Source: Longirhabdus pacifica (GTDB taxonomy: Bacteria > Bacillota > Bacilli > Paenibacillales > DSM-105158). Taken from it: a stretch of 64,000 nucleotides of DNA. The position numbers and the translations under genes are program-made. The stretch's first letter is position 1; each line of letters begins with the position of its first letter. This document shows positions 28,054 through 38,506 of this stretch, one piece after another. The notes below the pieces were generated by a model. The model was given only the letters and a program-made list of their open reading frames with translations. It was not told where the DNA came from and searched no databases. The stretch spans positions 62,001 to 126,000 of the forward strand of contig NZ_QXJP01000001.1 of assembly GCF_004115085.1 (NCBI RefSeq), in the 5' to 3' direction.

Positions 28054-28937
28054 TACATCTCCACCTCTCTACGTTTGTTGTAATACACTTGAACAAAGGA
28101 GACGACACCGATGATGATAAATAAAATAGCTGCATAGGCTTGGCCTTGTCCGAAATTGGAATCTGTAAAAGCTGTGTTATAAATTTGTAATGTCAGCAAT
28201 TCTGTTAGACGACCGGGGTCCCCGTTTGTTAAAGCTAAATTGACATCAAACATTTTAAATGAATTAGACATCGTTAAAAACATGCTAACAGTGAAAGCTG
28301 GCGCAACGAGTGGGAAGATGATGTGACGAACTCGTTTCCATGCATTGGCGCCATCTACTTGCGCCGCTTCGATAAGAGATTGTGGAATGCCTTGCAGTCC
28401 AGCAATATAAATGACCATGATATACCCACCAAATTGCCATGTTGTGACGATAGCCATGGCCCATATTGCTTGATTAGCTTCACTTAACCACGGTAACCCG
28501 AAAATACCAAGCCCTGTCGACTCATATAGCGATACAAAAACTTTAATAAAAATAAATCTCCATATATAACCTAAAACGATTCCTCCTATGAGATTAGGCA
28601 TAAAAAACACCGTTCGTAGTAAATTTGCACTTCTCATTTTCTGAGTCACTAACAAGGCAAGGAAAAAACCTACAATGTTGACGAGTACGACACAAATGAG
28701 TGTAAATTGAATCGTGGCAAAGAAAGAAATTCTAAATTGCTCATCTCGAAAAGCAGCAATATAGTTTTCTAAACCGATGAAATCTATGCTTCTTCCCGGA
28801 ATCGCACTCCAATTCGTAAATGAGTAGTATAAACCAATAATAAAGGGAATAATGACGACCATGAGAAAAGCAATAAAGATAGGTCCTACAAATGACCAGT
28901 ATTCTAACTGATTTCGTAACTTATTTGATTTTTTCAT
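28053..28937 (-). CDS. carbohydrate ABC transporter permease (MalF-like)
   Basis: A 294-residue CUT1 permease with six helices and the EAA loop IEAAQVDGANAWKRVRHIIFP. Partner of the downstream MalG-like subunit. RBS GAGGAGAG lies about 8 bases before the ATG. It follows the solute-binding gene by 23 bp. Confidence 0.88.
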   Translation of the reverse strand: MKKSNKLRNQLEYWSFVGPIFIAFLMVVIIPFIIGLYYSFTNWSAIPGRSIDFIGLENYIAAFRDEQFRISFFATIQFTLICVVLVNIVGFFLALLVTQKMRSANLLRTVFFMPNLIGGIVLGYIWRFIFIKVFVSLYESTGLGIFGLPWLSEANQAIWAMAIVTTWQFGGYIMVIYIAGLQGIPQSLIEAAQVDGANAWKRVRHIIFPLVAPAFTVSMFLTMSNSFKMFDVNLALTNGDPGRLTELLTLQIYNTAFTDSNFGQGQAYAAILFIIIGVVSFVQVYYNKRREVEM

Positions 28938-28960
28938 GTTGTTTCTCTCCTCAAGTTACT

Positions 28961-30253
28961 TTACTTTGTTTTTTCATCCCACTGTGTATCTAGAAAAGAT
29001 AAAATTTCATCCCATGTCTTATCACCATTGACATAATCTTGGAATGCTTTCTTTGCATCATTTTCAACTAATCCCAATGGAAAAGCATGCCACACCCACG
29101 GTATTGTTTTTTCATCATTTACGTAAGTAATAATGGATTGAGCTAATGGATCCGCTTTTTCAACACTAACGTTGGTGAAAGCTGGAATATACTTTGCTTC
29201 TTCAACCATGAATTGTTGTCCGCGTTCGTTCATTACCATGTAGTCTAAGAATTTTTTGGCCGCTTCAATGACTTCATCATCTAATTTTTTGTTGACTACC
29301 CAATAGTTAGGTACACCTACGGGAATGCTGTCATTCGCCCAAGATGTATTATCACTAATTGGAATAGGCAAGAAGGCGATATCTAGATTTTCGTCAATTT
29401 CATTCAACTGATTGATCGTCCAGTTACCTTGCTGAATAAAAGCCGTTTTGCCTGAAGCAAAATCAGAGTACTGTTTTTCGTAATCCGTAACCGCTACATC
29501 CTCATAAGAATACGTTACAAATGTATCTACTAAGTCTTTGAAAGCAAGCATTTGCTCGTTGTCTGCAAAATTTGCCGTGTCATCGTTCAATGCTTCGATA
29601 AAATCCATTGGATCTTGCTGCATTGCAAAAGGTACATTGAACGTATGATAGGAGGACACCCACCATGCTGTACCACCAACAGACCAGCCTAACGTAGCTT
29701 CCAAACCTAATGCTTCTTTTTGTTGTTCTACTTCTTCAAATAATGCTTGGAGAGAAGATAATGAATTTACATTGTTTATCATCGTTTGTGAAATGCCTGC
29801 TTGTTCTAAAATGGCTTTGTTGTAAATGATGCCGTAACCTTCAATATTTACTGGTTGTCCGTAAATTTTACCGTCTACCGTAATATTGTCTAATAACCCT
29901 TCACTTGTTACACGTACCCATTGTTCCTCTGATAAGTCAGTCAAAAAATCAAACCATACATCTCTTTCTGTCGGTCCAGGAACTTGGAAAATAGCTGGCT
30001 GATTACCAGAGCTCATTCTCGTCTTTAAAATAGATGTATAATCTTCCCCGCCACCAGCAGTATCTAGGTTTATAATGATGTCAGGATTTTCTTCCATAAA
30101 ATCATCAACGAGACTTTGTAACTGATCCACAATTTCCACTTTCAGTTGAAAAATATCAACCGTGACTTTTTCACTTTCGTCAGATGAGCACCCAACTAAA
30201 AATAAAGATAGTACGAGTAAGATTGATATAGATGCTGTTATTCCTTTTTTCAT
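28961..30253 (-). CDS. extracellular sugar-binding lipoprotein, family 1
   Basis: A 430-residue solute-binding protein. Start MKKG, hydrophobic stretch and lipobox LVGCSS mark a lipoprotein on the outer face of the membrane. The body has the bacterial family 1 binding-protein pattern (TAGGGEDYTSILKTRM near the start, FASGKTAFIQQGNWTI in the middle). ATG 30253 is favoured over an in-frame start 13 codons upstream because AAAGGAGA ends 7 bases before it. First gene of the operon, behind a LacI-type palindrome. Confidence 0.87.
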   Translation of the reverse strand: MKKGITASISILLVLSLFLVGCSSDESEKVTVDIFQLKVEIVDQLQSLVDDFMEENPDIIINLDTAGGGEDYTSILKTRMSSGNQPAIFQVPGPTERDVWFDFLTDLSEEQWVRVTSEGLLDNITVDGKIYGQPVNIEGYGIIYNKAILEQAGISQTMINNVNSLSSLQALFEEVEQQKEALGLEATLGWSVGGTAWWVSSYHTFNVPFAMQQDPMDFIEALNDDTANFADNEQMLAFKDLVDTFVTYSYEDVAVTDYEKQYSDFASGKTAFIQQGNWTINQLNEIDENLDIAFLPIPISDNTSWANDSIPVGVPNYWVVNKKLDDEVIEAAKKFLDYMVMNERGQQFMVEEAKYIPAFTNVSVEKADPLAQSIITYVNDEKTIPWVWHAFPLGLVENDAKKAFQDYVNGDKTWDEILSFLDTQWDEKTK

Positions 30254-30276
30254 AGCACATTCTCCTTTTTGTGTTT

Positions 30277-30288
30277 GCAACCGGTTTC
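30277..30288. promoter_or_regulatory. LacI-type operator before the sugar ABC operon
   Basis: GCAACCGGTTTC contains the perfect palindrome AACCGGTT (30279-30286), the usual core of LacI/GalR operators, 24-36 bp upstream of the binding-protein start. The adjacent LacI-family gene is the likely partner. Confidence 0.55.
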
Positions 30289-30356
30289 CCAATATGCGTT
30301 TTTTTATTGTATATACATAAGATGAATGAAAAAGATCATTATCTTAGATATATCGA

Positions 30357-31361
30357 TCAAGACTTTCTTTTTGTAGAGTCGCGTTCCACGATGCGATGAG
30401 GTAATATTACTTTTTTCTCTGTTTCTTCTCCATTCATGAGGCGCATTAACTGCGTCATTGCTATTTCTCCTTTTTGTACAAACGGCTGTTGAACCGTAGT
30501 AAGAGAAGGCTCATATATATGAGCAATGTTAATGTCGTCAAATCCTACAACAGACACTTCATGTGGTACTTTCTTTCCAGCCTCTTTTAATGCTTTTATC
30601 GCACCAATTGCCATTTCGTCATTCGCGCAGAAGAGAGCGGTCATCTCTGGGTAGTTTTGAATTAATTTCATCGCTGCTTTGTATCCGTCTTTTGTTTTAT
30701 ATTGACCTACTTCATATGTATGACTACCCCAATGTAAGCCGTGATCTTTTACCACACTTTGAAATCCTTCATATCTCAAATCACCAGCATAGTGATCAAA
30801 CAATGGGCCACGAATCATTGCTAAATGTTGATGGCCGAGCCCAATCAAATAGTTAGCTACGTCTTTTGTTGCCTGTACATTATCAATAATGACAGTTGGG
30901 AATGGGAGAGAAGGATCCTCATACCCAACAATAACAATGGGTTTTGAAAACTCAGCTAACTTTTTGCATAAAGTATTTGATGTATGAAATCCACTCAATA
31001 TCAAACCATCTACTTCTTTTTCAATTAAAATATCTAGAAACGTAATTTCACTCTCTTCTTTACTGCGCGAATTGCACAGTAAAATGTTGTAACCGTCTAT
31101 TTGTGCTTGTTTTTCTATGCCATTGATCATATCCGAGAAAACAGGGTTAGAAAAATCGGGGATAATGACACCTACCAGCTTTGTCTTTTGATTCGCCAAA
31201 CTTCTAGCTACTGCACTGGGTTTAAAATTTGTGGTGGCAATAGCATCTAAGACACGCTTTTTCACTTCAGCACTAACCGGTTTAGAGTTGTTCATTACGC
31301 GAGAAACAGTAGATTTGGAGACACCAGCCATTTCAGCAATGGTATTAATCGTAATACGCAA
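30357..31361 (-). CDS. LacI-family transcriptional regulator
   Basis: A repressor of about 334 residues. N-terminal HTH with INTIAEMAGVSKSTVSRVMN, hinge helix KPSAVARSLA, then a periplasmic-binding-like sugar domain (LVGVIIPDFSNPVFSDMING, GFDDINIAHIYEPSLTTV). It probably represses the downstream sugar ABC operon through the AACCGGTT site and itself through the palindrome at 31391. Start is uncertain: AGGTGAG fits a TTG at 31361; a GTG at 31370 in the same frame adds three residues. Confidence 0.88.
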   Translation of the reverse strand: MRITINTIAEMAGVSKSTVSRVMNNSKPVSAEVKKRVLDAIATTNFKPSAVARSLANQKTKLVGVIIPDFSNPVFSDMINGIEKQAQIDGYNILLCNSRSKEESEITFLDILIEKEVDGLILSGFHTSNTLCKKLAEFSKPIVIVGYEDPSLPFPTVIIDNVQATKDVANYLIGLGHQHLAMIRGPLFDHYAGDLRYEGFQSVVKDHGLHWGSHTYEVGQYKTKDGYKAAMKLIQNYPEMTALFCANDEMAIGAIKALKEAGKKVPHEVSVVGFDDINIAHIYEPSLTTVQQPFVQKGEIAMTQLMRLMNGEETEKKVILPHRIVERDSTKRKS

Positions 31362-31390
31362 TATACTCACCTCATATGACTAATATATCA

Positions 31391-31404
31391 GGAAAGCGTT
31401 TTCC
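31391..31404. promoter_or_regulatory. palindromic operator upstream of the lacI-type gene
   Basis: GGAAAGCGTTTTCC, with an inner GAAA-GCG-TTTTC close to the catabolite-responsive element (cre) consensus around a central CG. It may be a CcpA cre or an autoregulatory site. Region 31362-31663 otherwise holds only the adhE regulatory sequences. Confidence 0.45.
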
Positions 31405-31553
31405 TTGGAATATTTTTTTATAATATTTCTTTTTTATGTAAAGTTTCCATTTCGCTAAAATGTTGTAGTATACGTAAAAAGACGAGATACCCCATGTATT
31501 TTTCTTATTGTGTTTGGCTACAAAGTAAAGTTGTGAACAAAAAGACACAAACT

Positions 31554-31617
31554 TTGTGAAAAAAATCACAAATGTGTGATAAAAGTCACAGTTCATAAAG
31601 GTAAGGCAGTATAGAAT
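31554..31617 (+). promoter_or_regulatory. Rex/Fnr boxes and promoter of adhE
   Basis: Box 1, 31554-31571: TTGTGAAAAAAATCACAA, one base from the Rex consensus TTGTGAA-N4-TTCACAA and also TGTGA-N6-TCACA. Box 2, 31575-31590: TGTGA-TAAAAG-TCACA, a perfect Fnr palindrome. -10 TAGAAT at 31612-31617; with a start near 31624 box 2 is centred at about -41.5. This suggests Fnr activation plus Rex (NADH-responsive) repression. Confidence 0.7.
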
Positions 31618-31663
31618 ATAGCTATAGAGAGAAACAAAAAAATGATTGATGGAGGCGTGGAAC

Positions 31664-34270
31664 ATGGCTGTAAAAGAAACCAAAGTACAAGAACAAGTAT
31701 CCGTGCAAACTGAAGTAGATCGTTTAGTAGCAAATGCGAAAAAGGCATTAGATAAATTTATGAAACTCGATCAAGAGCAAGTGAATACAATCACCCAAGA
31801 AATGGCGTTAGCTGGCTTGGATAAGCATATGGCCTTAGCAAAAATGGCAGTGGAAGAAACCGGTCGCGGAGTATACGAAGACAAAATCACAAAAAATATA
31901 TTTTCTACAGAATATATTTACCATAGTATTAAATACGACAAAACGGTCGGAATCATCGAAGAAAATGAGTACGAAAATTATAAGTTAGTAGCAGAGCCAG
32001 TTGGAATCGTAGCGGGAGTGACACCAGTTACCAACCCTACATCCACAACGATGTTTAAATCTATTATCTCTGCAAAAACACGTAACCCGATTATATTTGC
32101 TTTTCATCCATCTGCACAAAAATGCAGTAGCGAAGCTGCTAGAACGGTATTAGAAGCAGCAGTGAAGTATGGCGCACCTGAACATTGCATTCAATGGATT
32201 GAAAACCCATCTTTAGAGGCTACACAGTACTTAATGAATCACCCTGATGTGTCTCTTATCTTAGCAACAGGTGGAGCTGGCATGGTAAAATCCGCATACA
32301 GCACAGGTAAACCAGCACTTGGTGTAGGACCTGGTAACGTACCTTGTTTTATTGAGAAAAGTGCAAACATTAATCAAGCGGTAACGGATTTGATTATGTC
32401 TAAGTCTTTCGACAACGGTATGATATGTGCATCCGAACAAGCGGTAGTCATCGAAGAAGCAATATATGAGCAAACGAAAAAGAAAATGTCCGCAATGGGA
32501 TGTTACTTCTTAAATAAACAAGAAACAGAGAAAGTTTCTGACTTAGTTATCAACAAAAATAAATGTGCTGTAAATGGTGCAATCGTTGGTAACCCAGCTA
32601 CTAAAATTGCAGAGTTAGCAGGTGTTAAAGTTCCTGCAGATACGAAAGTGTTGGTTGCCGAGTTGCAAGGAGTAGGACAAAAATATCCATTATCCGCAGA
32701 AAAACTTAGTCCTGTACTAGCTTGTTATAAAGTAAAAACAGCACAAGAAGGCATTGAGCGAGCAGCTGAAGTTGTTGAATTTGGAGGAATGGGTCACTCT
32801 TCCGTTATTCATTCTAATGATCAAGATGTCATCGATGCTTTCGCTAAGCGTCTGCAAACTGGCCGTGTGTTAGTGAACAGTCCTTCTACTCATGGGGCAA
32901 TAGGTGATATCTATAATACAAACTTACCATCTTTAACACTTGGATGCGGAACGTACGGTTCTAACTCTACAACTTCTAACGTTACAGCTGTTAACTTAAT
33001 TAACGTAAAACGTGTTGCTTACCGTACAGTGAATATGCAATGGTTCAAAGCACCAAGCAAAATTTATTTTGAAAAAGGTGCAACACAATATTTAGCGAAA
33101 ATGCCGGATATCTCTAGAGTACTCATCGTAACGGATCCAATGATGGTGAAATTAGGATATGTGGAAAGAGTTGAATACTACTTAAGAAAAAGACAGACTC
33201 CTGTATTCATTGAAGTGTTCTCTGACGTTGAACCTGATCCATCTGTGGAAACAGTGGAAAGAGGTAGTGAGTTAATGAAGAGCTTCAAACCAGATTGCAT
33301 CATTGCCATTGGTGGTGGATCTCCAATGGATGCGGCAAAAGGAATGTGGTTGTTCTATGAATATCCAGACACAAGTTTCCATTCTTTAAAACAAAAATTC
33401 ATGGATATTCGCAAACGTGTTTATAAGTACCCAAGACTAGGACAAAAAGCAAAATTTGTAGCTATCCCAACGACGTCTGGAACAGGTTCTGAAGTAACTT
33501 CTTTCTCTGTTATTACAGACAAGAAAGATGGCAATACAAAGTATCCATTAGCAGACTATGAGTTGGTACCTGACGTAGCGATTGTGGACCCTGACTATGT
33601 ATTAACTTTACCAAAAACACAAGTTGCAGATACAGGTATGGATGTCTTGACACATGCGATAGAAGCTTACGTATCTGTCATGGCGAACGATTACACAGAT
33701 GGATTAGCGATGAAAGCTATTCAACTCGTATTTGAAAACTTAGAGGAATCTTACAAAACAGGTGATCCAGTAGCACGCGAAAAAATGCATAATGCTTCTA
33801 CGATAGCTGGATTAGCATTTGCCAATGCGTTCTTAGGAATTAACCATAGTTTAGCGCATAAATGGGGCGGAGAATTCCATACTGCTCATGGTAGAACCAA
33901 TGCAATTCTAATGCCACATGTTATTAAATACAACGGTTCTAAGCCAAGCAAATTCACTTCTTTCCCTAAATACGATCACTTTGTAGCAGATGAGCGCTAT
34001 GCTGAAATTGCTAGAGTGTTAGGTTTACCTGCAAGAACAACGGAAGAAGGGGTACAGAGCTTAATTAACGCGATCCGTGACTTAAACAAAAAGCTAAACA
34101 TTCCGGAAACATTCCAAGAAGTTGGTGTCGCGCCGAAACAATTCGAAGCTAAGGTAGAAGAATTAGCTGATCGAGCGTTTGAGGATCAATGTACAACAGC
34201 AAATCCAAGACTTCCACTTGTAACAGAATTAGCAGACATCTATCGCAATGCTTTCTATGGCAAATTTTAA
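31664..34270 (+). CDS. adhE: bifunctional acetaldehyde-CoA/alcohol dehydrogenase
   Basis: Reduces acetyl-CoA to acetaldehyde and then ethanol, reoxidising two NADH during fermentation. The 868-residue fusion has an N-terminal aldehyde dehydrogenase (cofactor loop ATGGAGMV, catalytic cysteine in NGMICASEQ) and, after a linker near residue 450, an iron-dependent alcohol dehydrogenase ([12 protein letters not shown], metal histidines in [17 protein letters not shown]). Length is standard. ATG 31664 follows TGGAGGCG; an in-frame ATG six codons upstream lacks an RBS. Upstream Rex/Fnr boxes; pflB follows after 111 bp. Confidence 0.96.
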   Translation: MAVKETKVQEQVSVQTEVDRLVANAKKALDKFMKLDQEQVNTITQEMALAGLDKHMALAKMAVEETGRGVYEDKITKNIFSTEYIYHSIKYDKTVGIIEENEYENYKLVAEPVGIVAGVTPVTNPTSTTMFKSIISAKTRNPIIFAFHPSAQKCSSEAARTVLEAAVKYGAPEHCIQWIENPSLEATQYLMNHPDVSLILATGGAGMVKSAYSTGKPALGVGPGNVPCFIEKSANINQAVTDLIMSKSFDNGMICASEQAVVIEEAIYEQTKKKMSAMGCYFLNKQETEKVSDLVINKNKCAVNGAIVGNPATKIAELAGVKVPADTKVLVAELQGVGQKYPLSAEKLSPVLACYKVKTAQEGIERAAEVVEFGGMGHSSVIHSNDQDVIDAFAKRLQTGRVLVNSPSTHGAIGDIYNTNLPSLTLGCGTYGSNSTTSNVTAVNLINVKRVAYRTVNMQWFKAPSKIYFEKGATQYLAKMPDISRVLIVTDPMMVKLGYVERVEYYLRKRQTPVFIEVFSDVEPDPSVETVERGSELMKSFKPDCIIAIGGGSPMDAAKGMWLFYEYPDTSFHSLKQKFMDIRKRVYKYPRLGQKAKFVAIPTTSGTGSEVTSFSVITDKKDGNTKYPLADYELVPDVAIVDPDYVLTLPKTQVADTGMDVLTHAIEAYVSVMANDYTDGLAMKAIQLVFENLEESYKTGDPVAREKMHNASTIAGLAFANAFLGINHSLAHKWGGEFHTAHGRTNAILMPHVIKYNGSKPSKFTSFPKYDHFVADERYAEIARVLGLPARTTEEGVQSLINAIRDLNKKLNIPETFQEVGVAPKQFEAKVEELADRAFEDQCTTANPRLPLVTELADIYRNAFYGKF

Positions 34271-34314
34271 TAAGCATTGATTATATAAAGAAAAAGGATT
34301 ACAAATCTGGATGG

Positions 34315-34342
34315 GAAGTCATTAACCTTGCGTAATGGCTTC
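34315..34342 (+). other. hairpin between adhE and pflB
   Basis: GAAGTCATTA pairs with TAATGGCTTC (one G-T pair) around ACCTTGCG. It lacks a long T run, so partial termination or RNA processing between the two genes is more likely than full termination. Confidence 0.4.
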
Positions 34343-34381
34343 TCTCTTATAAGTAAAATAATTATTATGGAGGTGTTACAC

Positions 34382-36652
34382 ATGGTAATGAAAGAAAGAG
34401 AGATCTTACAAGAATCAAAAGTACAAGAACCATGGAGAATGTATCAATCTGGAAGATGGATGGATCACATCGATGTTAAAAATTTCATCGATTTAAATAT
34501 AACTTCTTATGAAGGAAATGATCAATTCCTTCAAGGGCCTACGCAAGAAACATTAAAATTGTGGGATATCTTGCAGGATCTTACGATGAAGGAAAGAGAG
34601 AACGGCGGTGTACTTGATGTAGACGTAAATACGATCTCTACCATTACATCTCATGGTGCTGGCTATATTGATAAAGACAAAGAGCAGATCGTTGGATTAC
34701 AGACAGACGAACCTTTCAAGCGCTCTATTCAGCCTTTTGGTGGTATTCGCATGATGGAGCAAGCATGTGAAGCTTATGGGTTCGAATTACCGAAAGAACT
34801 CGTAGATTTATTTACACACGTAAGAAAGACACACAATCAAGGGGTATTTGATGCATATACTTCCGAAATGCGTGCAGCGAGAAAAGCGGGGATTATTACG
34901 GGACTTCCAGATGCGTATGGTAGAGGAAGAATCATTGGGGATTATCGTCGAGTAGCATTGTATGGAGTAGATAGACTCATTGCGGATAAGAAAAACGATC
35001 TGAAGTTACTTGAAGTAGATGCGATGACAGAAGATATTATTTTACAACGTGAAGAGTTAAGTGAACAAATGCGCAGTTTAGTTGAGCTGAAACAAATGGC
35101 AGCTTCCTACGGGTTTGATATTTCTAAGCCAGCTACTAATGCGAAAGAAGCGGTGCAATGGTTATACTTTGCTTATTTAGCAGCAATCAAAGAACAAAAT
35201 GGTGCGGCAATGAGTTTAGGTCGTGTATCTAGCTTCCTAGATATATATATTCAAAGGGATTTAGAAGAAGGAAACATTACGGAAAGTGAAGCACAACAAT
35301 TCATCGATCACTTTGTGATGAAGTTAAGAATCGTTAAGTTTTTACGTACACCGGACTACAATGAACTATTTAGTGGTGACCCAACTTGGGTAACAGAATC
35401 TATCGGTGGTATGGGTATTGATGGAAAAACAAGAGTAACGAAAAACTCTTTCCGCTTCTTGCAAACGTTATACAATCTTGGTCCTGCACCAGAGCCAAAC
35501 TTAACGGTATTATGGTCCGTTGATTTACCAGAAGGGTTCAAAAAGTTCTGTTCTAGAGTTTCCATTGAGACGAGTTCCATTCAGTATGAGAATGATGACC
35601 TCATGCGACCACATTACGGAGATGACTACGGTATTGCATGCTGTGTATCCGCGATGAGAATCGGGAAACAAATGCAGTTCTTTGGAGCTAGAGCAAACTT
35701 AGCAAAAGCTTTACTATATAGTATTAATGGTGGAGTAGACGAAAAGTCTGGAGCGCAAGTAGGTCCTGCTTATAGCCCGATTACTTCCGAAGTATTATCT
35801 TATGATGAAGTCATGAACAAGTTTGATCAGATGATGGAGTGGCTTGCAAAATTGTATATGAATACATTGAATGTGATCCATTACATGCATGATAAATATA
35901 GCTACGAAAGAATAGAAATGGCGTTGCATGATCGTGAAATTATTCGTACGATGGCGGGTGGTATTGCTGGTTTATCTGTTGTGGCAGATTCCTTGAGCGC
36001 CATCAAACATGCAGAAGTGAAGCCCATACGCAACGAAAATGGCATCGTTACAGATTTTGAAATAAACGGAGAGTATCCACAGTACGGAAATAATGATGAG
36101 CGTGTTGATAGTATTGCACAGCAACTGGTAGAGACATTTATGAATAAACTTAGAAAACATAAAGCTTATCGTAATGCAATACCAACCATGTCCATTCTTA
36201 CGATCACTTCTAACGTGGTGTACGGTAAAAAAACAGGAAGTACACCAGACGGAAGAAAAGCAGGAGAGCCGTTTGCTCCAGGAGCAAATCCAATGCACGG
36301 TCGCGATAAGAAAGGAGCATTAGCTTCATTACAATCTGTCGCTAAATTACCTTATGAAGATAGCCTCGATGGTATTTCTAATACGTTTTCTATTGTGCCG
36401 AAAGCACTGGGTAAGCAGTTAGAGGTACAAGAAAACAATGTCACTGCGATGTTGGATGGGTATTTTAGTAATCACGGTCACCATCTGAACGTCAACGTAT
36501 TCCATCGGGAACAACTCATCGATGCAATGGAACATCCTGAGAAATACCCACAATTAACGATCCGAGTATCTGGATATGCAGTAAACTTTATTAAATTGAC
36601 CAAAGAGCAGCAATTAGACGTCATTAACCGAACGTTCCATGGCAACATGTAA
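34382..36652 (+). CDS. pflB: formate C-acetyltransferase (pyruvate formate-lyase)
   Basis: Cleaves pyruvate with CoA to acetyl-CoA and formate without oxygen, using a glycyl radical. The 756-residue protein has the active-site cysteine pair in GIACCVSAM (about residues 420-421) and the radical glycine motif RVSGYAV near residue 729. Length matches PflB (about 760). ATG 34382 is preceded by GGAGGTG with 7 bases; the longer in-frame start lacks an RBS. It supplies acetyl-CoA to AdhE and is activated by the downstream pflA product. Confidence 0.97.
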   Translation: MVMKEREILQESKVQEPWRMYQSGRWMDHIDVKNFIDLNITSYEGNDQFLQGPTQETLKLWDILQDLTMKERENGGVLDVDVNTISTITSHGAGYIDKDKEQIVGLQTDEPFKRSIQPFGGIRMMEQACEAYGFELPKELVDLFTHVRKTHNQGVFDAYTSEMRAARKAGIITGLPDAYGRGRIIGDYRRVALYGVDRLIADKKNDLKLLEVDAMTEDIILQREELSEQMRSLVELKQMAASYGFDISKPATNAKEAVQWLYFAYLAAIKEQNGAAMSLGRVSSFLDIYIQRDLEEGNITESEAQQFIDHFVMKLRIVKFLRTPDYNELFSGDPTWVTESIGGMGIDGKTRVTKNSFRFLQTLYNLGPAPEPNLTVLWSVDLPEGFKKFCSRVSIETSSIQYENDDLMRPHYGDDYGIACCVSAMRIGKQMQFFGARANLAKALLYSINGGVDEKSGAQVGPAYSPITSEVLSYDEVMNKFDQMMEWLAKLYMNTLNVIHYMHDKYSYERIEMALHDREIIRTMAGGIAGLSVVADSLSAIKHAEVKPIRNENGIVTDFEINGEYPQYGNNDERVDSIAQQLVETFMNKLRKHKAYRNAIPTMSILTITSNVVYGKKTGSTPDGRKAGEPFAPGANPMHGRDKKGALASLQSVAKLPYEDSLDGISNTFSIVPKALGKQLEVQENNVTAMLDGYFSNHGHHLNVNVFHREQLIDAMEHPEKYPQLTIRVSGYAVNFIKLTKEQQLDVINRTFHGNM

Positions 36653-36662
36653 TAAATAAACA

Positions 36663-36696
36663 ATACCCTCCATGATACATAGCATGTGGAGGGTAT
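36663..36696 (+). other. hairpin between pflB and pflA
   Basis: ATACCCTCCA (36663-36672) pairs perfectly with TGGAGGGTAT (36687-36696); no T run follows. Probably an RNA stability or processing element, or a weak terminator that lowers pflA relative to pflB. Confidence 0.5.
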
Positions 36697-36730
36697 CACT
36701 TTCATATTTGTTGAAGGAAGGATGAACAGC

Positions 36731-37474
36731 ATGATTGGACGCATACATTCAATAGAAACTTTTGGTACAGTAGATGGACCAGGTGTGAGGTTCGTATTAT
36801 TTATGCAAGGTTGTGCACTACAATGTCGTTATTGTCATAATCCAGACACTTGGGATCAGACTATTGGAAAACGTATGACGGTCGATCAAGTATTAGCGGA
36901 GATTGAACCCTATGTGAGTTACTATAAGCCACTAGGTGGAATAACGGTTTCTGGAGGAGAACCTACTTTACAAGCTCCATTCGTAGCGGACTTGTTTCAA
37001 GCTTGTAAAGAAAAATGGGGCCTGCACACCGCACTAGATAGTTCAGGTTTTTGTGATCCTTATCATGCTCGGCACTTATTAGCGCATACGGATCTTGTAT
37101 TGTTAGATTTAAAACACATCAACGAGGAAAAACATATCAATTTAACGACACAAACGAATCAGAAGACGTTAGCTTTTGCCCGCCATCTATCTGACATAAA
37201 GAAGAAAGTTTGGATTCGTCATGTGCTCGTTCCAGGCTATACTGATGATGAAAATGATTTAAAACAGCTTGGGTATTTCATTGGTAGTTTATCTAACGTA
37301 GAGAAAATAGAGATTTTACCATACCATCAGATGGGTGTATATAAATGGCAGCAGCTGGGTAAAAATTATACTTTAGAAGACATTCAAACCCCTACGGATG
37401 ATGAAGTGAACAGAGCATATGCCTGCATAGAGCGGGGGAAAGAAATGTATCATCATGAGCAAAAAATAGGGTAA
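36731..37474 (+). CDS. pflA: pyruvate formate-lyase-activating enzyme, radical SAM
   Basis: Radical SAM enzyme that abstracts hydrogen from the PflB glycine. The 247-residue protein has SIETFGTVDGPGVRFVLF at the start, the cluster motif CALQCRYC (CxxxCxxC) and the TVSGGEPTLQ glycine motif that binds SAM. Start: GAAGGAAGG ends at 36721, giving 9 bases of spacer to ATG 36731 and none to the ATG at 36722. Co-directional with pflB, 78 bp downstream, separated by a hairpin without T run. Confidence 0.95.
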   Translation: MIGRIHSIETFGTVDGPGVRFVLFMQGCALQCRYCHNPDTWDQTIGKRMTVDQVLAEIEPYVSYYKPLGGITVSGGEPTLQAPFVADLFQACKEKWGLHTALDSSGFCDPYHARHLLAHTDLVLLDLKHINEEKHINLTTQTNQKTLAFARHLSDIKKKVWIRHVLVPGYTDDENDLKQLGYFIGSLSNVEKIEILPYHQMGVYKWQQLGKNYTLEDIQTPTDDEVNRAYACIERGKEMYHHEQKIG

Positions 37475-37475
37475 A

Positions 37476-37503
37476 TGAGGTAAGCAAAGTATTGCTTATC
37501 TCC
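37476..37503. terminator. hairpin between convergent pflA and fnr
   Basis: AGGTAAGCAA-AGTA-TTGCTTATCT with two G-T pairs. T run is poor, so this is a weak bidirectional terminator candidate. Confidence 0.4.
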
Positions 37504-38235
37504 TTACATTCTACAAATTTCGGGAGGACAATTCGGGCACATGACAATGTTTTTCAGATAGGATAAGTCTGTGACGATCATTTGACCTTGTTTTATCACC
37601 ACAGCATTGTCTTCTCGAAATTGTTTTAACGTACGATTAATGTTTTCTCTAGATGTTCCTATCATATTTGCTAACTCTGTATTCGTTAAACTCGTTTTAA
37701 TGACAAACCCTTCCTCTGTCATTTTCCCGTAAGAATTAACAAGTCGAATTAAAATAGAAGCAAGCGCCCCTTTTTTCCCAAACAACAGTAAATCTCTTAG
37801 CCTCGCTTCGTACATCTTCTGCGTAATGCTAATCCACTTAATAAATTGCAAAGCAAATTCTCCGTCACTGGAGATAATGTCTTCTAGTGCATTTCGATGT
37901 ATAACCAAAATTTTCGAAGTCGTCACACATTGTCCAGTGGCATTAAACTTTGGTTTTTCTTTTGTTCCCATCTCAACAAAAAAATCATGCTTTTGTAATA
38001 AACTTAAAATAATTTCTTTTCCTTCTTCTGTAGATTTTGTAATTTTCACTTGTCCATCCAGGACTAAAAAATGCTTATCTGCAGGTTCTTCTTCCATGAA
38101 AAGAAAAGAGTTAGATGGATAAGTGACTTCTTTACCTGCTTCTAATAAAGTATCAAAGTGTTTTTGTGACATATAATCTGTGATCTTGTTCATTTTCATG
38201 CTGAAATTGGATACTGTACATGGATGCTCTGTCAT
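37504..38235 (-). CDS. fnr: Fnr, oxygen-sensing Crp-family regulator
   Basis: A 243-residue Crp/Fnr regulator: N-terminal cyclic-nucleotide-like beta barrel, dimerisation helix (RDLLLFGKKGALASILIRL), and C-terminal winged HTH (LTNTELANMIGTSRENINRTL). The Bacillus-type C-terminal cluster motif CPNCPPEIC places cysteines at 233, 236 and 241, which in B. subtilis Fnr hold the 4Fe-4S cluster with an aspartate. It should activate anaerobic genes through TGTGA-N6-TCACA; such boxes precede adhE and the ba3 oxidase operon here. RBS AGGAGGGG, 8 bases from the ATG. Confidence 0.93.
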   Translation of the reverse strand: MTEHPCTVSNFSMKMNKITDYMSQKHFDTLLEAGKEVTYPSNSFLFMEEEPADKHFLVLDGQVKITKSTEEGKEIILSLLQKHDFFVEMGTKEKPKFNATGQCVTTSKILVIHRNALEDIISSDGEFALQFIKWISITQKMYEARLRDLLLFGKKGALASILIRLVNSYGKMTEEGFVIKTSLTNTELANMIGTSRENINRTLKQFREDNAVVIKQGQMIVTDLSYLKNIVMCPNCPPEICRM

Positions 38236-38506
38236 ACTCCGGCCCCTCCTATTTCATTCTATCTTTCTTTAGTAATACATATTTTATGAATAACGTCAAC
38301 ATTTTTGTCTTTTTGTATATATTGATTGTAAACCTTACACTTTAAAAATCAGAATCAGAATGTAACATGATAATGTATGTCATGAAGCATACCCAATTCG
38401 CATGACAATAGATTTTTTACGCATTTTACTAATTGCAGTTGCATTATGGACCGATACTGAATATTTTATTCAATAGATATTATATAGAAGATTGAGGTGA
38501 AATTCC
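38236..38506. other. divergent intergenic region between fnr and the first glycosyltransferase gene
   Basis: 271 bp, strongly AT-rich, with no ORF. It must contain the start signals for both divergent genes. I see no clear Fnr palindrome here and no convincing SigK or SigE promoter for the glycosyltransferase operon. Confidence 0.35.

Noticed and set aside
31372-31683. Minus-strand open frame of 103 codons
   Set aside because: It covers the Fnr/Rex boxes and promoter of adhE, has no RBS and is strongly biased to aromatic residues as AT-rich noise.
35972-36298. 108-codon minus-strand frame within pflB
   Set aside because: Antisense shadow of a strongly conserved gene.
38236-38506. SigK promoter for the first glycosyltransferase operon
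   Set aside because: GATATTATA near 38477 departs from the -10 consensus at the first base and the -35 spacing is poor, so it is not listed as a feature.
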